A DNA stretch of 10,844 nt from Fidelibacterota bacterium UBA7300 (GTDB lineage Bacteria > Fidelibacterota > Marinisomatia > Marinisomatales > UBA2128): positions 1 through 10,844 of the forward strand of contig DKQU01000035.1 of the NCBI GenBank assembly GCA_002471865.1, read 5' to 3'. Below the pieces are notes generated by a model. It saw only the letters and a program-made list of their open reading frames with translations, was not told the origin of the DNA and did no database searches. Shown here piece by piece: positions 1 to 6,638 of the stretch; the first letter of the stretch is position 1; the number at the start of each line of letters is the position of its first letter. Position numbers and translations under genes: made by a program.

Positions 1-165
1 CATAATTAATCCCATGGGAAAAAGAGGTGCTAAATCATCAGGTCCAATAGGTTGTCCCGTTCCAGGATGTAAAATGGGTGGTGGCGGGGTGGGCATATCG
101 GCGGCAATATTATACCATTGCTTTGGAATGTCCTGTTCGGACAGGAAAATTTTCTTGTTATTCAT
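1..165 (-). CDS. trpB: TrpB2-type tryptophan synthase beta chain, N-terminal fragment
   Basis: Only the first 55 codons lie in the window; the gene runs off the left edge. The ATG is the complement of 163-165 and is preceded by a good SD (AAAGGAA, complement of about 173-179). The translation begins MNNKKIFLSEQDIPKQWYNI and continues with a proline-rich stretch (residues 25-30), then a PGTGQPIGPDDLAPLFP segment (residues 34-50). This is the characteristic N-terminus of the long TrpB2 (TrpB-like) subfamily, not of TrpB1. The family are PLP enzymes that condense indole with serine to make tryptophan in the cytoplasm. TrpB2 often stands apart from trpA, and a role in indole salvage has been proposed. 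The catalytic lysine lies outside the window. The gene is divergent from the aminotransferase at 393. The subfamily call rests on the N-terminal pattern only. Confidence 0.85.
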   Translation of the reverse strand, partial: MNNKKIFLSEQDIPKQWYNIAADMPTPPPPILHPGTGQPIGPDDLAPLFPMGLIM

Positions 166-259
166 TTTTTGGTTCCTTTCGAGATTGTTGAGAAGGACTG
201 TTACTGGATTACTATTAAATCAATTTTAATGTTATGAGATTTTATATTATTGCATATAT

Positions 260-275
260 TAAAACAAGTGTTTTA
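260..275. repeat. Short palindrome, possible operator
   Basis: TAAAACA and TGTTTTA form 7-base perfect arms around a 2-base centre (AG). The size and its position in a divergent promoter region fit a dimeric regulator's site. AT-rich DNA gives such palindromes by chance fairly often, so this is suggestive only. Confidence 0.3.
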
Positions 276-321
276 TTATCCAAATACGTGTTAATAAAAT
301 ACATTAGAATCTTTTCAGGGA

Positions 322-342
322 AAAGTGAGCACTATTCACTTT
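322..342. repeat. Short inverted repeat, possible operator upstream of the aminotransferase
   Basis: AAAGTGA (322-328) and TCACTTT (336-342) are perfect 7-base arms around a 7-base spacer, ending 50 bases before the aminotransferase start. The centre-to-centre spacing of the arms is about 14 bases, somewhat more than one helical turn. It could be a repressor site or a weak hairpin in the leader. No T-run follows, so it is not a terminator. Confidence 0.3.
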
Positions 343-392
343 GATAATTTTGCTTAAATTCATAAAGAGAAAAACCCCATAATCTTACAAAA

Positions 393-1421
393 ATGGAACT
401 CGTTAAACTGATATCAAATGAAAATCCTTTTGGTCCGCCCCCCAAGGCGCTGGAGGCAATCAGGAAGTACGCACAAAGTGTCAATTACTATCCGAAGTTT
501 GTTCCTCAAACACTAAAGGAAAAACTGGCAGCAAAATATCACGTCTCTCCTGAAAATATTACAGTATCGGCTGGTTCATATGAACTCATTAATCTTATTA
601 CCCGTTTTTTAGTAAACAGAGATGAGGAAATTCTTACATTTGACAATACGTTTATAGCTTATAGTTACAGTGCCAAACGTAATAGTAGAAAATATTCAAC
701 TGTACAAATGACCGGTCCTGAATGCAATTTGAATGATCTTATTCCTCTATGTGGAGATAAAACAAAGGCCATATTTATTGCCAACCCCAATAATCCTACC
801 GGAACTATTGTGACACACAATTCATTGCAAAAATTACTGAAGGAAATATCTTCTCATATACTGGTAGTTGTGGATGAAGCATATTTTGAATATGTAACTG
901 ATGAATCGTACCCGAATTCAGTACAAATTCAGAAGGATTATCCCAATCTTGTTATTCTGCGTACGTTTTCCAAGATTTATGGGTTGGCGGGAATTCGGAT
1001 TGGGTACGGGATTGCTTCTCGAGAAATCTCTGAAGTACTGGAAAAAAACCGATTACTCCGTTCCGTAAACGCTTTAGCTGAGAAAGCCGCTGAAGCCGCC
1101 TTGGACGATGTGGAATATATTGAACAGAGTGCTGCCCACAATGACAGGGAGAGAGCAATCTTGTATGAGGAATTGTCACGACTGGGGTACAATGTTAATC
1201 CCTCGCAAGCCAATTTTTTATATTTTTCTTTTCCGGACAATGAAAGGAAGGCTAAGGTTTACAGACACCTATCAGATCATGGATTACTTGTTTGTGATAT
1301 GGAATTCTTTGGAAAGAAAAACGCTCTGCGTATCACCATTGGTAATAGTGATGCGAATCATCGGGTTATTCAGTGTCTAGGAAAACTGGTATCTAGAGAG
1401 AAAACCGCTGAAGCAGTCTAA
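393..1421 (+). CDS. HisC-like class I/II PLP aminotransferase
   Basis: This is a fold-type I PLP aminotransferase of the histidinol-phosphate aminotransferase group. Visible motifs are LISNENPFGPPP (residues 6-17), ANPNNPTG (130-137), DEAYFEY (161-167, with the PLP-contacting Asp161 and Tyr164), the PLP lysine in TFSKIYGLAGIRIGYG (Lys194) and the substrate-carboxylate arginine in ALRITIG (Arg313). At 342 residues it is slightly short. The protein starts directly at the SNENP segment, so the N-terminal arm of about 20 residues seen in typical HisC is missing, and an in-frame stop at 363-365 with no other ATG, GTG or TTG start rules out a longer start. The usual GSDE motif reads GSYE (61-64). 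No SD is visible. There are no his genes nearby. It could be HisC, an aromatic aminotransferase (fitting the divergent trpB2), or another member. The family is sure; the substrate is not. Confidence 0.8.
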   Translation: MELVKLISNENPFGPPPKALEAIRKYAQSVNYYPKFVPQTLKEKLAAKYHVSPENITVSAGSYELINLITRFLVNRDEEILTFDNTFIAYSYSAKRNSRKYSTVQMTGPECNLNDLIPLCGDKTKAIFIANPNNPTGTIVTHNSLQKLLKEISSHILVVVDEAYFEYVTDESYPNSVQIQKDYPNLVILRTFSKIYGLAGIRIGYGIASREISEVLEKNRLLRSVNALAEKAAEAALDDVEYIEQSAAHNDRERAILYEELSRLGYNVNPSQANFLYFSFPDNERKAKVYRHLSDHGLLVCDMEFFGKKNALRITIGNSDANHRVIQCLGKLVSREKTAEAV

Positions 1422-1433
1422 TAGATTGAGTTA

Positions 1434-1460
1434 GTTCATTTGATTGCAGGACAAATGAAC
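1434..1460. repeat. Perfect 9-base inverted repeat between the aminotransferase and esterase genes
   Basis: GTTCATTTG (1434-1442) and CAAATGAAC (1452-1460) are perfect 9-base arms around a 9-base loop, starting 13 bases after the aminotransferase stop codon. It could be a weak terminator hairpin, but no T-run follows directly (the next bases are CAGTCTATAATAATTTT). It could also be an operator, because its loop contains the candidate -35 element of the next gene. Confidence 0.45.
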
Positions 1461-1471
1461 CAGTCTATAAT
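1444..1471 (+). promoter_or_regulatory. Candidate sigma-70-type promoter for the esterase gene
   Basis: TTGCAG (1444-1449) and a consensus TATAAT (1466-1471) are separated by 16 bases. Transcription would start near 1478 and leave a leader of about 48 bases before the esterase ATG at 1526. The -10 is perfect. The -35 matches only in part and lies inside the loop of the inverted repeat at 1434-1460. In DNA this AT-rich a TATAAT can occur by chance. Confidence 0.35.
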
Positions 1472-1525
1472 AATTTTCACATCAAATAGAGGGGTTTCTT
1501 CAAAGATATAAAGTAGCAACTTAAG

Positions 1526-2323
1526 ATGAGACGCCTTACTCTGATTTATTTTGCTTTTCCCCTTGTTCTTTTCACGGCTGAAATTGATACAGTCCTTGTA
1601 TACAGCCAGGCAATGCAGAAAGAAGCTCCTGTTGTGATTATCATGCCTGATAGCTATCAGTCTGATACTGATCTTTTTCCGGTAATCTACTTGCTGCATG
1701 GCCACAGTGGGAATCATCTAGACTGGATCAGCAATATGGATGTGGGTGCAGCAGCTGACAGGTATGGTTTTATCATCGTCTGCCCCGACGGAGGATACGA
1801 TAGCTGGTACCTTGACAGTCCGATTGACAATGAGTGTCAATATGAGACTTTTGTGGCTGTTGAACTTGTACAGTGGATGGATTCCAATTACCGTACTATA
1901 AGAAGCAAGAAGGGCAGAGCTATTACAGGCCTTAGTATGGGTGGTCACGGAGCCATTTACCTGGCGATACGTCACCCTGAAAATTACGGTGCTGCCGGCA
2001 GTATGAGCGGTGTTTTTGATCTGAATCAAGCCAGTTCGAAGTATAATATCCTGGAAAAACTCGGAGCCTCAAACGAAAATCCGGGGATTTTAGCTAAACA
2101 CTCGGTAGTGAACCTCATTGATCAACTTACAGAAAACTCTTTAGCTATTCTGATTGAGTGTGGTGTTGATGATCGTTTTCTAGCCGGAAACCGCAAAGCT
2201 CATTCTATAATGCTGGAGAAGGGGGTACAACATGACTATATCGAGCGTCCCGGCGGTCATACTTGGGACTATTGGGTAAATGTCCTTGAGTATCACTTGT
2301 TGTTTTTCAAGAAAAGCCTTTAA
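1526..2323 (+). CDS. Secreted alpha/beta-hydrolase esterase (esterase D / S-formylglutathione hydrolase-like)
   Basis: This is a 265-residue putative esterase of the PF00756 type. The sequence shows an oxyanion-hole segment LLHGHSG (56-62), the nucleophile elbow GLSMGG (135-140, Ser137), a probable acid in ECGVDDRF (Asp215 or Asp216) and the catalytic His in PGGHTWDYW (His245), which together make a complete catalytic triad. The HTWDYW ending is typical of tributyrin esterase/esterase D relatives. Residues 1-18 (RR, then a hydrophobic run ending FTA) look like a Sec signal peptide with cleavage near Ala18, so the enzyme probably works in the periplasm or outside the cell. Its natural ester substrate (acyl, acetyl-sugar or feruloyl) cannot be read from the sequence. 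No SD is visible before the ATG. It lies 104 bases after the aminotransferase gene and probably has its own promoter. Confidence 0.85.
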   Translation: MRRLTLIYFAFPLVLFTAEIDTVLVYSQAMQKEAPVVIIMPDSYQSDTDLFPVIYLLHGHSGNHLDWISNMDVGAAADRYGFIIVCPDGGYDSWYLDSPIDNECQYETFVAVELVQWMDSNYRTIRSKKGRAITGLSMGGHGAIYLAIRHPENYGAAGSMSGVFDLNQASSKYNILEKLGASNENPGILAKHSVVNLIDQLTENSLAILIECGVDDRFLAGNRKAHSIMLEKGVQHDYIERPGGHTWDYWVNVLEYHLLFFKKSL

Positions 2324-2424
2324 ACTATTTTATACTACTGTTTCTTAAACTTTACTTTAATCTTTCTCGGCTGAAATTTACTTGATTTTCCTCAAGTCTG
2401 TGGTCAACTTCGTTTCCCACGATA

Positions 2425-3783
2425 ATGGCACAATCCAAGTCAAAGCTGACCTTTCTCTGCTCCGAATGCGGTAACGATTTCCCTAAGTGGCACGGGAAAT
2501 GTCCGGCTTGTGGAGAGTGGGGGACAGTGAAAGAATTTACCGTTCCTACCAACGGAAAGCGTTCACGGAGAGAGCCCCGAAAAACCGTTCCTCTGCAGGA
2601 TGTGCTGTATGGTGATGAAATGGAACGGGCATCCACTGACATTCCGGAAGTGGATCGTGTTCTAGGTGGTGGTTTGCTTCCCGGTTCTGTGATTTTGTTA
2701 GGCGGGAATCCGGGAATCGGTAAGTCCACATTGGCTTTGCAGGCAGTGGCGGGACTTGAGCAAAACGTTCTCTATGTTTCTGCCGAAGAGAGCGAAGATC
2801 AAATTGCTCTTAGGGCTCGTCGGCTAGGAATTGACTCCGACAAATTGACCCTCACCGGGGAGAATCGGTGGGAGGGTATAGTGGAACAGCTCTCCTTAGT
2901 GAAGCCGGCTTACCTGATAATAGATTCTATCCAAACTATTTATTCTGAAGGGAGCGAAAGTCTTCCTGGAGCGGTTGGTCAAATTCGCGAGTGCGGACAG
3001 AAGATTTTGGAGCAGTGTAAATCATCAAAGATGTCTACTATCGTTATCGGTCATGTGACAAAAGATGGCATTATTGCAGGACCACGGATGCTGGAGCATA
3101 TGGTGGACACAGTCCTCTATTTGGAAGGAGATCGCCGGCATGACTTTCGACTTCTTCGTGCGGTGAAGAACCGATTCGGTTCCACAAGTGAAGTGGGCGT
3201 TTTCGAGATGACAGAAAAGGGGTTGATTGAAGTGGAGAACCCGTCAGAGTTGTTTTTGGCAGAGCGACAGACCAATATAGCCGGTTCGGCTGTAATCCCG
3301 TCTATGGAAGGGAGTCGTCCAATTCTGGTGGAAGTGCAAGCGCTGACATCCAACGCCAATTTCGGCACACCTCAGCGGAACGTGACTGGATTCGATATCC
3401 GGCGACTCGCCATGCTGTTGGCGGTGCTGGAGAAGCGGCTCGGTTTTCCGGTGAGTACCAAAGATGTTTTTGTCAACTTTGTAGGAGGTTTGCGGGTGGA
3501 TGAACCGGCAGCAGACCTGGCTGTCATTTCCGCCATCGCTTCGAGCCTTAACGATAGTCCACTGCCTTCAGATACAGTGCTGGTAGGCGAAGTGGGACTG
3601 GGTGGCGAACTACGTGGCGCTTCTCACATAGACAAGCGAATGAAAGAGGCGAAGCAGCTCGGCTTCAAATCAATCATAGCGCCGGCGGCGAGTGCGAAGA
3701 AAGTGAAGGTAAAGTCCAAAGGGATCAAGATGCACGGTGTGAAATCAGTACGGGAAGCATTCGATTTTCTATTTTCATCTTAA
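2425..3783 (+). CDS. radA: DNA repair protein RadA (Sms)
   Basis: RadA is a RecA-like, DnaB-related ATPase that promotes branch migration in homologous recombination and DNA repair. All parts are present in 452 residues, the normal family length: an N-terminal C4 zinc finger (Cys12, Cys15, Cys26, Cys29), a Walker A motif GGNPGIGKST (93-102), a Walker B strand LIIDS (164-168), the RadA signature KNRFG (248-252) and a C-terminal Lon-protease-like domain with GGLRVDEPAADLA and VLVGEVGLGGELRG. The Lon-like domain is structural in this family and has no protease activity. The ATG at 2425 places the zinc finger at the usual distance from the N-terminus, although no SD is seen. A 31-base gap with a T-run (after 3783) separates it from tgt, so the two may be co-transcribed. 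Confidence 0.97.
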   Translation: MAQSKSKLTFLCSECGNDFPKWHGKCPACGEWGTVKEFTVPTNGKRSRREPRKTVPLQDVLYGDEMERASTDIPEVDRVLGGGLLPGSVILLGGNPGIGKSTLALQAVAGLEQNVLYVSAEESEDQIALRARRLGIDSDKLTLTGENRWEGIVEQLSLVKPAYLIIDSIQTIYSEGSESLPGAVGQIRECGQKILEQCKSSKMSTIVIGHVTKDGIIAGPRMLEHMVDTVLYLEGDRRHDFRLLRAVKNRFGSTSEVGVFEMTEKGLIEVENPSELFLAERQTNIAGSAVIPSMEGSRPILVEVQALTSNANFGTPQRNVTGFDIRRLAMLLAVLEKRLGFPVSTKDVFVNFVGGLRVDEPAADLAVISAIASSLNDSPLPSDTVLVGEVGLGGELRGASHIDKRMKEAKQLGFKSIIAPAASAKKVKVKSKGIKMHGVKSVREAFDFLFSS

Positions 3784-3814
3784 TTTTTTTAGTGAAGTCT
3801 AATATGTCTGAAGA

Positions 3815-4945
3815 ATGAACTTTTCCATCCAAGAACAAGATGCCAAGACCTCAGCCCGTTTCGGAGTTTTGGCAACCGACAGAGGCGATATCTCAACTCC
3901 CGTATTCATGCCTATCGGGACGTATGGAGCTGTGAAAACCCTTTCACCTCAAGAGTTGGTGACAGCCGGAGCGTCCATCATCCTCGGAAACACGTATCAT
4001 TTATACCTTCGACCAGGGATGGACTTAATTCATCAATCCGGCGGGCTCCATAGTTTCATGGCGTGGGAGAAGCCAATTCTCACCGACAGCGGCGGCTTTC
4101 AGGTGTTTAGTCTGGCGAAACTGCGGAAGCTGTCTGATGAGGGTGTGGTGTTCAAATCCACATTAGACGGCAGTGAACATCTTATGACACCAGAAATTTC
4201 CATGGAAATTCAGCGATTACTGGGGAGTGACATCATCATGGCATTTGATGAATGTCCACCGGGAGATGCAACCAGAAGTGAGGTGGAAGCGGCAGTGGTG
4301 CGTACGACTAAATGGGCTCAGCAGTGTGCAGATTATCTAGAAGAGAATCCGCCGCTCTACGGCAAAGCGAGCACATTTTTCCCAATCGTCCAGGGTGGAA
4401 TTCATCACGACCTGCGTAGCCGCAGTGCTGAACAGCTTGTGCCGCTGGCGGATGTAGGTATCGCCATGGGCGGATTGGCGGTGGGAGAGGAGAAGTCTGC
4501 TATGTTTGACATTTTGGGCACGATCGATGAACTGCTTCCAGAAGATAAAGCCCGCTATCTTATGGGAGTAGGCAAACCTGAGGATATGGTTAGAGCCGTT
4601 GCGGCTGGCGTGGACATGTTCGACTGCGTTATCCCGACTCGAAACGCCCGGAATGGTCAGTTCTTTACTTGGAATGGAAAGTTGAACATCCTGAACGGAC
4701 GCTACAAGGACGACTTTTCGCCGGTGGACGAAACGTGCTCCTGCTACGCCTGTCAAGAATTTACTCGGGCTTATCTCCGCCATCTGTTCAAGCTGAATGA
4801 AATCCTCGCTCTTCGCATGGCATCGCTTCATAATGTGACTTTCTACCTCTCGCTGATGGATCGCATTCGTACGGAAATTACAGCTGGTACATTCGCTTCA
4901 TGGTCGAAGGAATTCCTCGCCGGATTGGAGGAGAACAGTGACTGA
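3815..4945 (+). CDS. tgt: Queuine/preQ1 tRNA-guanine transglycosylase
   Basis: Tgt exchanges guanine-34 in the anticodon of GUN tRNAs (Asp, Asn, His, Tyr) for preQ1 during queuosine synthesis. The 376-residue protein is full length. The motif DSGGFQ (91-96) carries the catalytic-pocket aspartate Asp91. The motif FDCVIPTRNARNG (269-281) carries the nucleophile Asp270 and the tRNA-contacting residues. The zinc site is CSCYAC (Cys308, Cys310, Cys313) with His339 in SLHN. These features separate it from the archaeal-type enzyme. The ATG has only a weak upstream purine stretch (GAAGA). No other queuosine genes (queA, queCDEF) lie in the window. Its last 8 bases overlap the start of the Nudix gene. 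Confidence 0.97.
   Translation: MNFSIQEQDAKTSARFGVLATDRGDISTPVFMPIGTYGAVKTLSPQELVTAGASIILGNTYHLYLRPGMDLIHQSGGLHSFMAWEKPILTDSGGFQVFSLAKLRKLSDEGVVFKSTLDGSEHLMTPEISMEIQRLLGSDIIMAFDECPPGDATRSEVEAAVVRTTKWAQQCADYLEENPPLYGKASTFFPIVQGGIHHDLRSRSAEQLVPLADVGIAMGGLAVGEEKSAMFDILGTIDELLPEDKARYLMGVGKPEDMVRAVAAGVDMFDCVIPTRNARNGQFFTWNGKLNILNGRYKDDFSPVDETCSCYACQEFTRAYLRHLFKLNEILALRMASLHNVTFYLSLMDRIRTEITAGTFASWSKEFLAGLEENSD
4927..4933 (+). promoter_or_regulatory. Shine-Dalgarno site that sets the GTG start of the Nudix gene
   Basis: GGAGGAG lies inside the 3' end of tgt, 4 bases before GTG at 4938 (6 bases if the core is taken as GGAGG). This strong site supports a GTG start that overlaps the tgt stop codon and suggests coupled translation. 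Confidence 0.8.
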
Positions 4946-5402
4946 AGTTGTTACCACTCATGTGGACAGCTATGTTTTCCGCTGGGATGGCAACCGCCCG
5001 GTCTATCTGATGCTGAAGCGTCCGTCGGATAAACATTTTGGTCATCTCTGGCAGGGAGTAGCCGGACATATTGAGGAAGGTGAATCTGCAGTGGAGGCGA
5101 CAGTTCGTGAGCTGAAAGAAGAGACAGGGTTCGAGCCGACACGAATGTTTACCGTTGACTATGTCAGCTCATTTTATCAGAGCCACAATGACCAGATGCA
5201 TCTAGTCCCAGTATTCGGGATAGAAGTTTCTTCAGCAGAAGTGGAGCTTTCAGACGAACACGAATCTTTTCGATGGTGCAGCTACGAAACGGCTGGTGAT
5301 CTACTGAGTTGGCGGCAGCAGAAAGAGGCGCTGCAGGTACTTCACGAAATGGTGATCAGAAATGACGAACGGATGAAATGGTCAGAAGTAAAGTGGCGCT
5401 GA
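4938..5402 (+). CDS. Nudix (NUDIX) hydrolase, NudB-like
   Basis: This 154-residue protein has a perfect Nudix box: Gly43, Glu49, Arg57-Glu58, Glu61-Glu62 and Gly64 in the pattern GX5EX7REXXEEXGF. The family hydrolyses nucleoside diphosphates linked to another group, using a divalent metal held by the box glutamates. The C-terminal parts EHESFRWCSYETA and LSWRQQKEALQVL resemble dihydroneopterin-triphosphate/dATP pyrophosphatases (NudB), so a housecleaning or folate-pathway role is possible, but the substrate cannot be assigned. Translation starts at GTG within the last 8 bases of tgt and is probably coupled to it. The stop codon (5400-5402) touches the stop codon of the convergent gene at 5403. 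Confidence 0.9.
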   Translation: MTEVVTTHVDSYVFRWDGNRPVYLMLKRPSDKHFGHLWQGVAGHIEEGESAVEATVRELKEETGFEPTRMFTVDYVSSFYQSHNDQMHLVPVFGIEVSSAEVELSDEHESFRWCSYETAGDLLSWRQQKEALQVLHEMVIRNDERMKWSEVKWR

Positions 5403-6623
5403 TTAGTTCTTGAGAAAGAATTTTACATTATTCTCATCTATTGTGATCTTATAGCCTTCCCGCCCAGTATGCAGCCATCCGTTCTTGAAGGCTTCATCAG
5501 TTCCCGATTCATTTCCCACATAGCGCTGCATGACAGTGTGCCCCCGGATCACCAATTCTCCAAACTCCCTGTCTTGAACGGGCGAGCCGTTGTTATCATG
5601 AATGTCAGCTTCTGTGGTTTGCAGTCCTCCTCCGATAGGTAGGACGGTAGAATCGGAAAAAAGTGACTTATACTCAGTGTCATCGAGATCTATAGAAATG
5701 AGCGTAGCAAACGACGAGCATTCGGTGCTGAAATAACCGGTGATGATTTGACATCCGAGGTTATCAAGAACATTCAGAATCATCTCAGATGAGAGCCCAT
5801 ATGCCGGCGTGAGAAATTGTAAACCATTCGGCAATAGAGAACGATATTCATGGGCATTTTCGAGTAGAATCTTCAGGAGTGAATTGTTTACCAGCATCCA
5901 TTTAGCGTTCGTTTCGGCGGCTAATTTACACATCTCCTTCGGTTCTGGTTTGCATGGAATAAACACCGCGCTGGCATAAGTAGCAGTGACTAACCCTGCG
6001 ATAAATCCGAAGCTTTCGCCCATGGAAATTGGACAGACAATCACGTCTTCCTCTGACATTTCTAAGTGAAGACTGTTTGAAAGAGCGCTGGAGAGTACGT
6101 TATTATGAGAGAGGGCAATAGCTTCATCGTTTTGCTCAATAAAGATAATCATGTCGTCAGAAAGCTTTGCCTTTTGACGGAGTTCATAATCGGTTGACTG
6201 TTGTGAAATCAGTTCAAAAAAATCTTCATCAGGAAAAGGATCGAAACTGTCCGGAATAGTCTGGGGTTTTTCTCCTGTAGTTGGCAGAGCAACAACTCCT
6301 TCTAACCAGAGCCCCATCTGTTTTGCCACTGTTTCCAGATCATTCCGGGGATTTAACACAACCGTATGGCCAAACTTGATTCCTTTTGATCGGAAGAAAT
6401 TCGCAGTCTGCTTTCCTAAAGCATGAAGTTGGGAATAAGATTCCGAGCGTATTTCATCACCGTCTAACCATTTGATGAAAGATTTATCTTCGTGCATTAA
6501 AATTTTAGACTCTAAAAGTGAACGTGCGCTCGGATAAAGCACCATAGATTCTTCAGAAGGGAGTCCGTGAATAGAGCGAGCCCATTCGGCATCACTCATT
6601 TCATCTTGCCAATTGAGACTCAT
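5403..6623 (-). CDS. Reduced ANL-superfamily (AMP-binding acyl-CoA synthetase-like) protein, probably inactive as an adenylase
   Basis: The 406-residue protein can be aligned by eye with the N-terminal domain of acyl-adenylate-forming enzymes. The N-terminus (to about 120) has the 'fixkwldg..sYsqL' type opening. A GYFSTE segment (296-301) matches the A5 motif, FGELVIRGHTVMQRYVGN (354-371) the A6 region, and NGWLHTGREGY (381-391) the A7 region. Two essential parts are missing. The A3 phosphate-binding loop (TSGTTGxPK in active enzymes) is replaced by a shorter stretch, IEQNDEAIAL, before SHNNV (162-175). The protein also ends at residue 406, right at the hinge, so the whole C-terminal domain with its catalytic lysine is absent (usual length is over 500). 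The reading frame is intact. It follows the flavin reductase gene by 15 bases. It may be a pseudoenzyme binding protein or a decaying gene. No SD is visible. Confidence 0.7.
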   Translation of the reverse strand: MSLNWQDEMSDAEWARSIHGLPSEESMVLYPSARSLLESKILMHEDKSFIKWLDGDEIRSESYSQLHALGKQTANFFRSKGIKFGHTVVLNPRNDLETVAKQMGLWLEGVVALPTTGEKPQTIPDSFDPFPDEDFFELISQQSTDYELRQKAKLSDDMIIFIEQNDEAIALSHNNVLSSALSNSLHLEMSEEDVIVCPISMGESFGFIAGLVTATYASAVFIPCKPEPKEMCKLAAETNAKWMLVNNSLLKILLENAHEYRSLLPNGLQFLTPAYGLSSEMILNVLDNLGCQIITGYFSTECSSFATLISIDLDDTEYKSLFSDSTVLPIGGGLQTTEADIHDNNGSPVQDREFGELVIRGHTVMQRYVGNESGTDEAFKNGWLHTGREGYKITIDENNVKFFLKN

Positions 6624-6638
6624 AATTGAGGAATTGAA

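Larger units (their letters stand above)
166..392. promoter_or_regulatory. Divergent AT-rich intergenic region between trpB2 and the aminotransferase
   Basis: This is a 227-base AT-rich gap between two divergent genes, so it must carry promoters for both strands. I cannot assign -35/-10 pairs with confidence. It contains two short palindromes (260-275 and 322-342), listed separately, and a GTGTT motif repeated exactly 20 bases apart (268-272 and 288-292). I see no leader peptide, T-box or riboswitch-like structure. Confidence 0.5.

Noticed and set aside
14..229. Open frame of 71 codons on the plus strand at the left edge
   Set aside because: It lies opposite the clear TrpB2 N-terminus, runs on into the AT-rich intergenic region and resembles no protein.
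2380..2397. Small hairpin ACTTGA-N6-TCAAGT upstream of radA
   Set aside because: The arms are only six bases, no T-run follows, and this size is common by chance.
3782..3792. T-run after radA as an intrinsic terminator
   Set aside because: No GC-rich stem precedes it, and tgt follows after 31 bases on the same strand.
4337..4831. Long minus-strand open frame (164 codons) inside tgt
   Set aside because: It is a shadow of tgt, whose motifs are complete and continuous on the plus strand.
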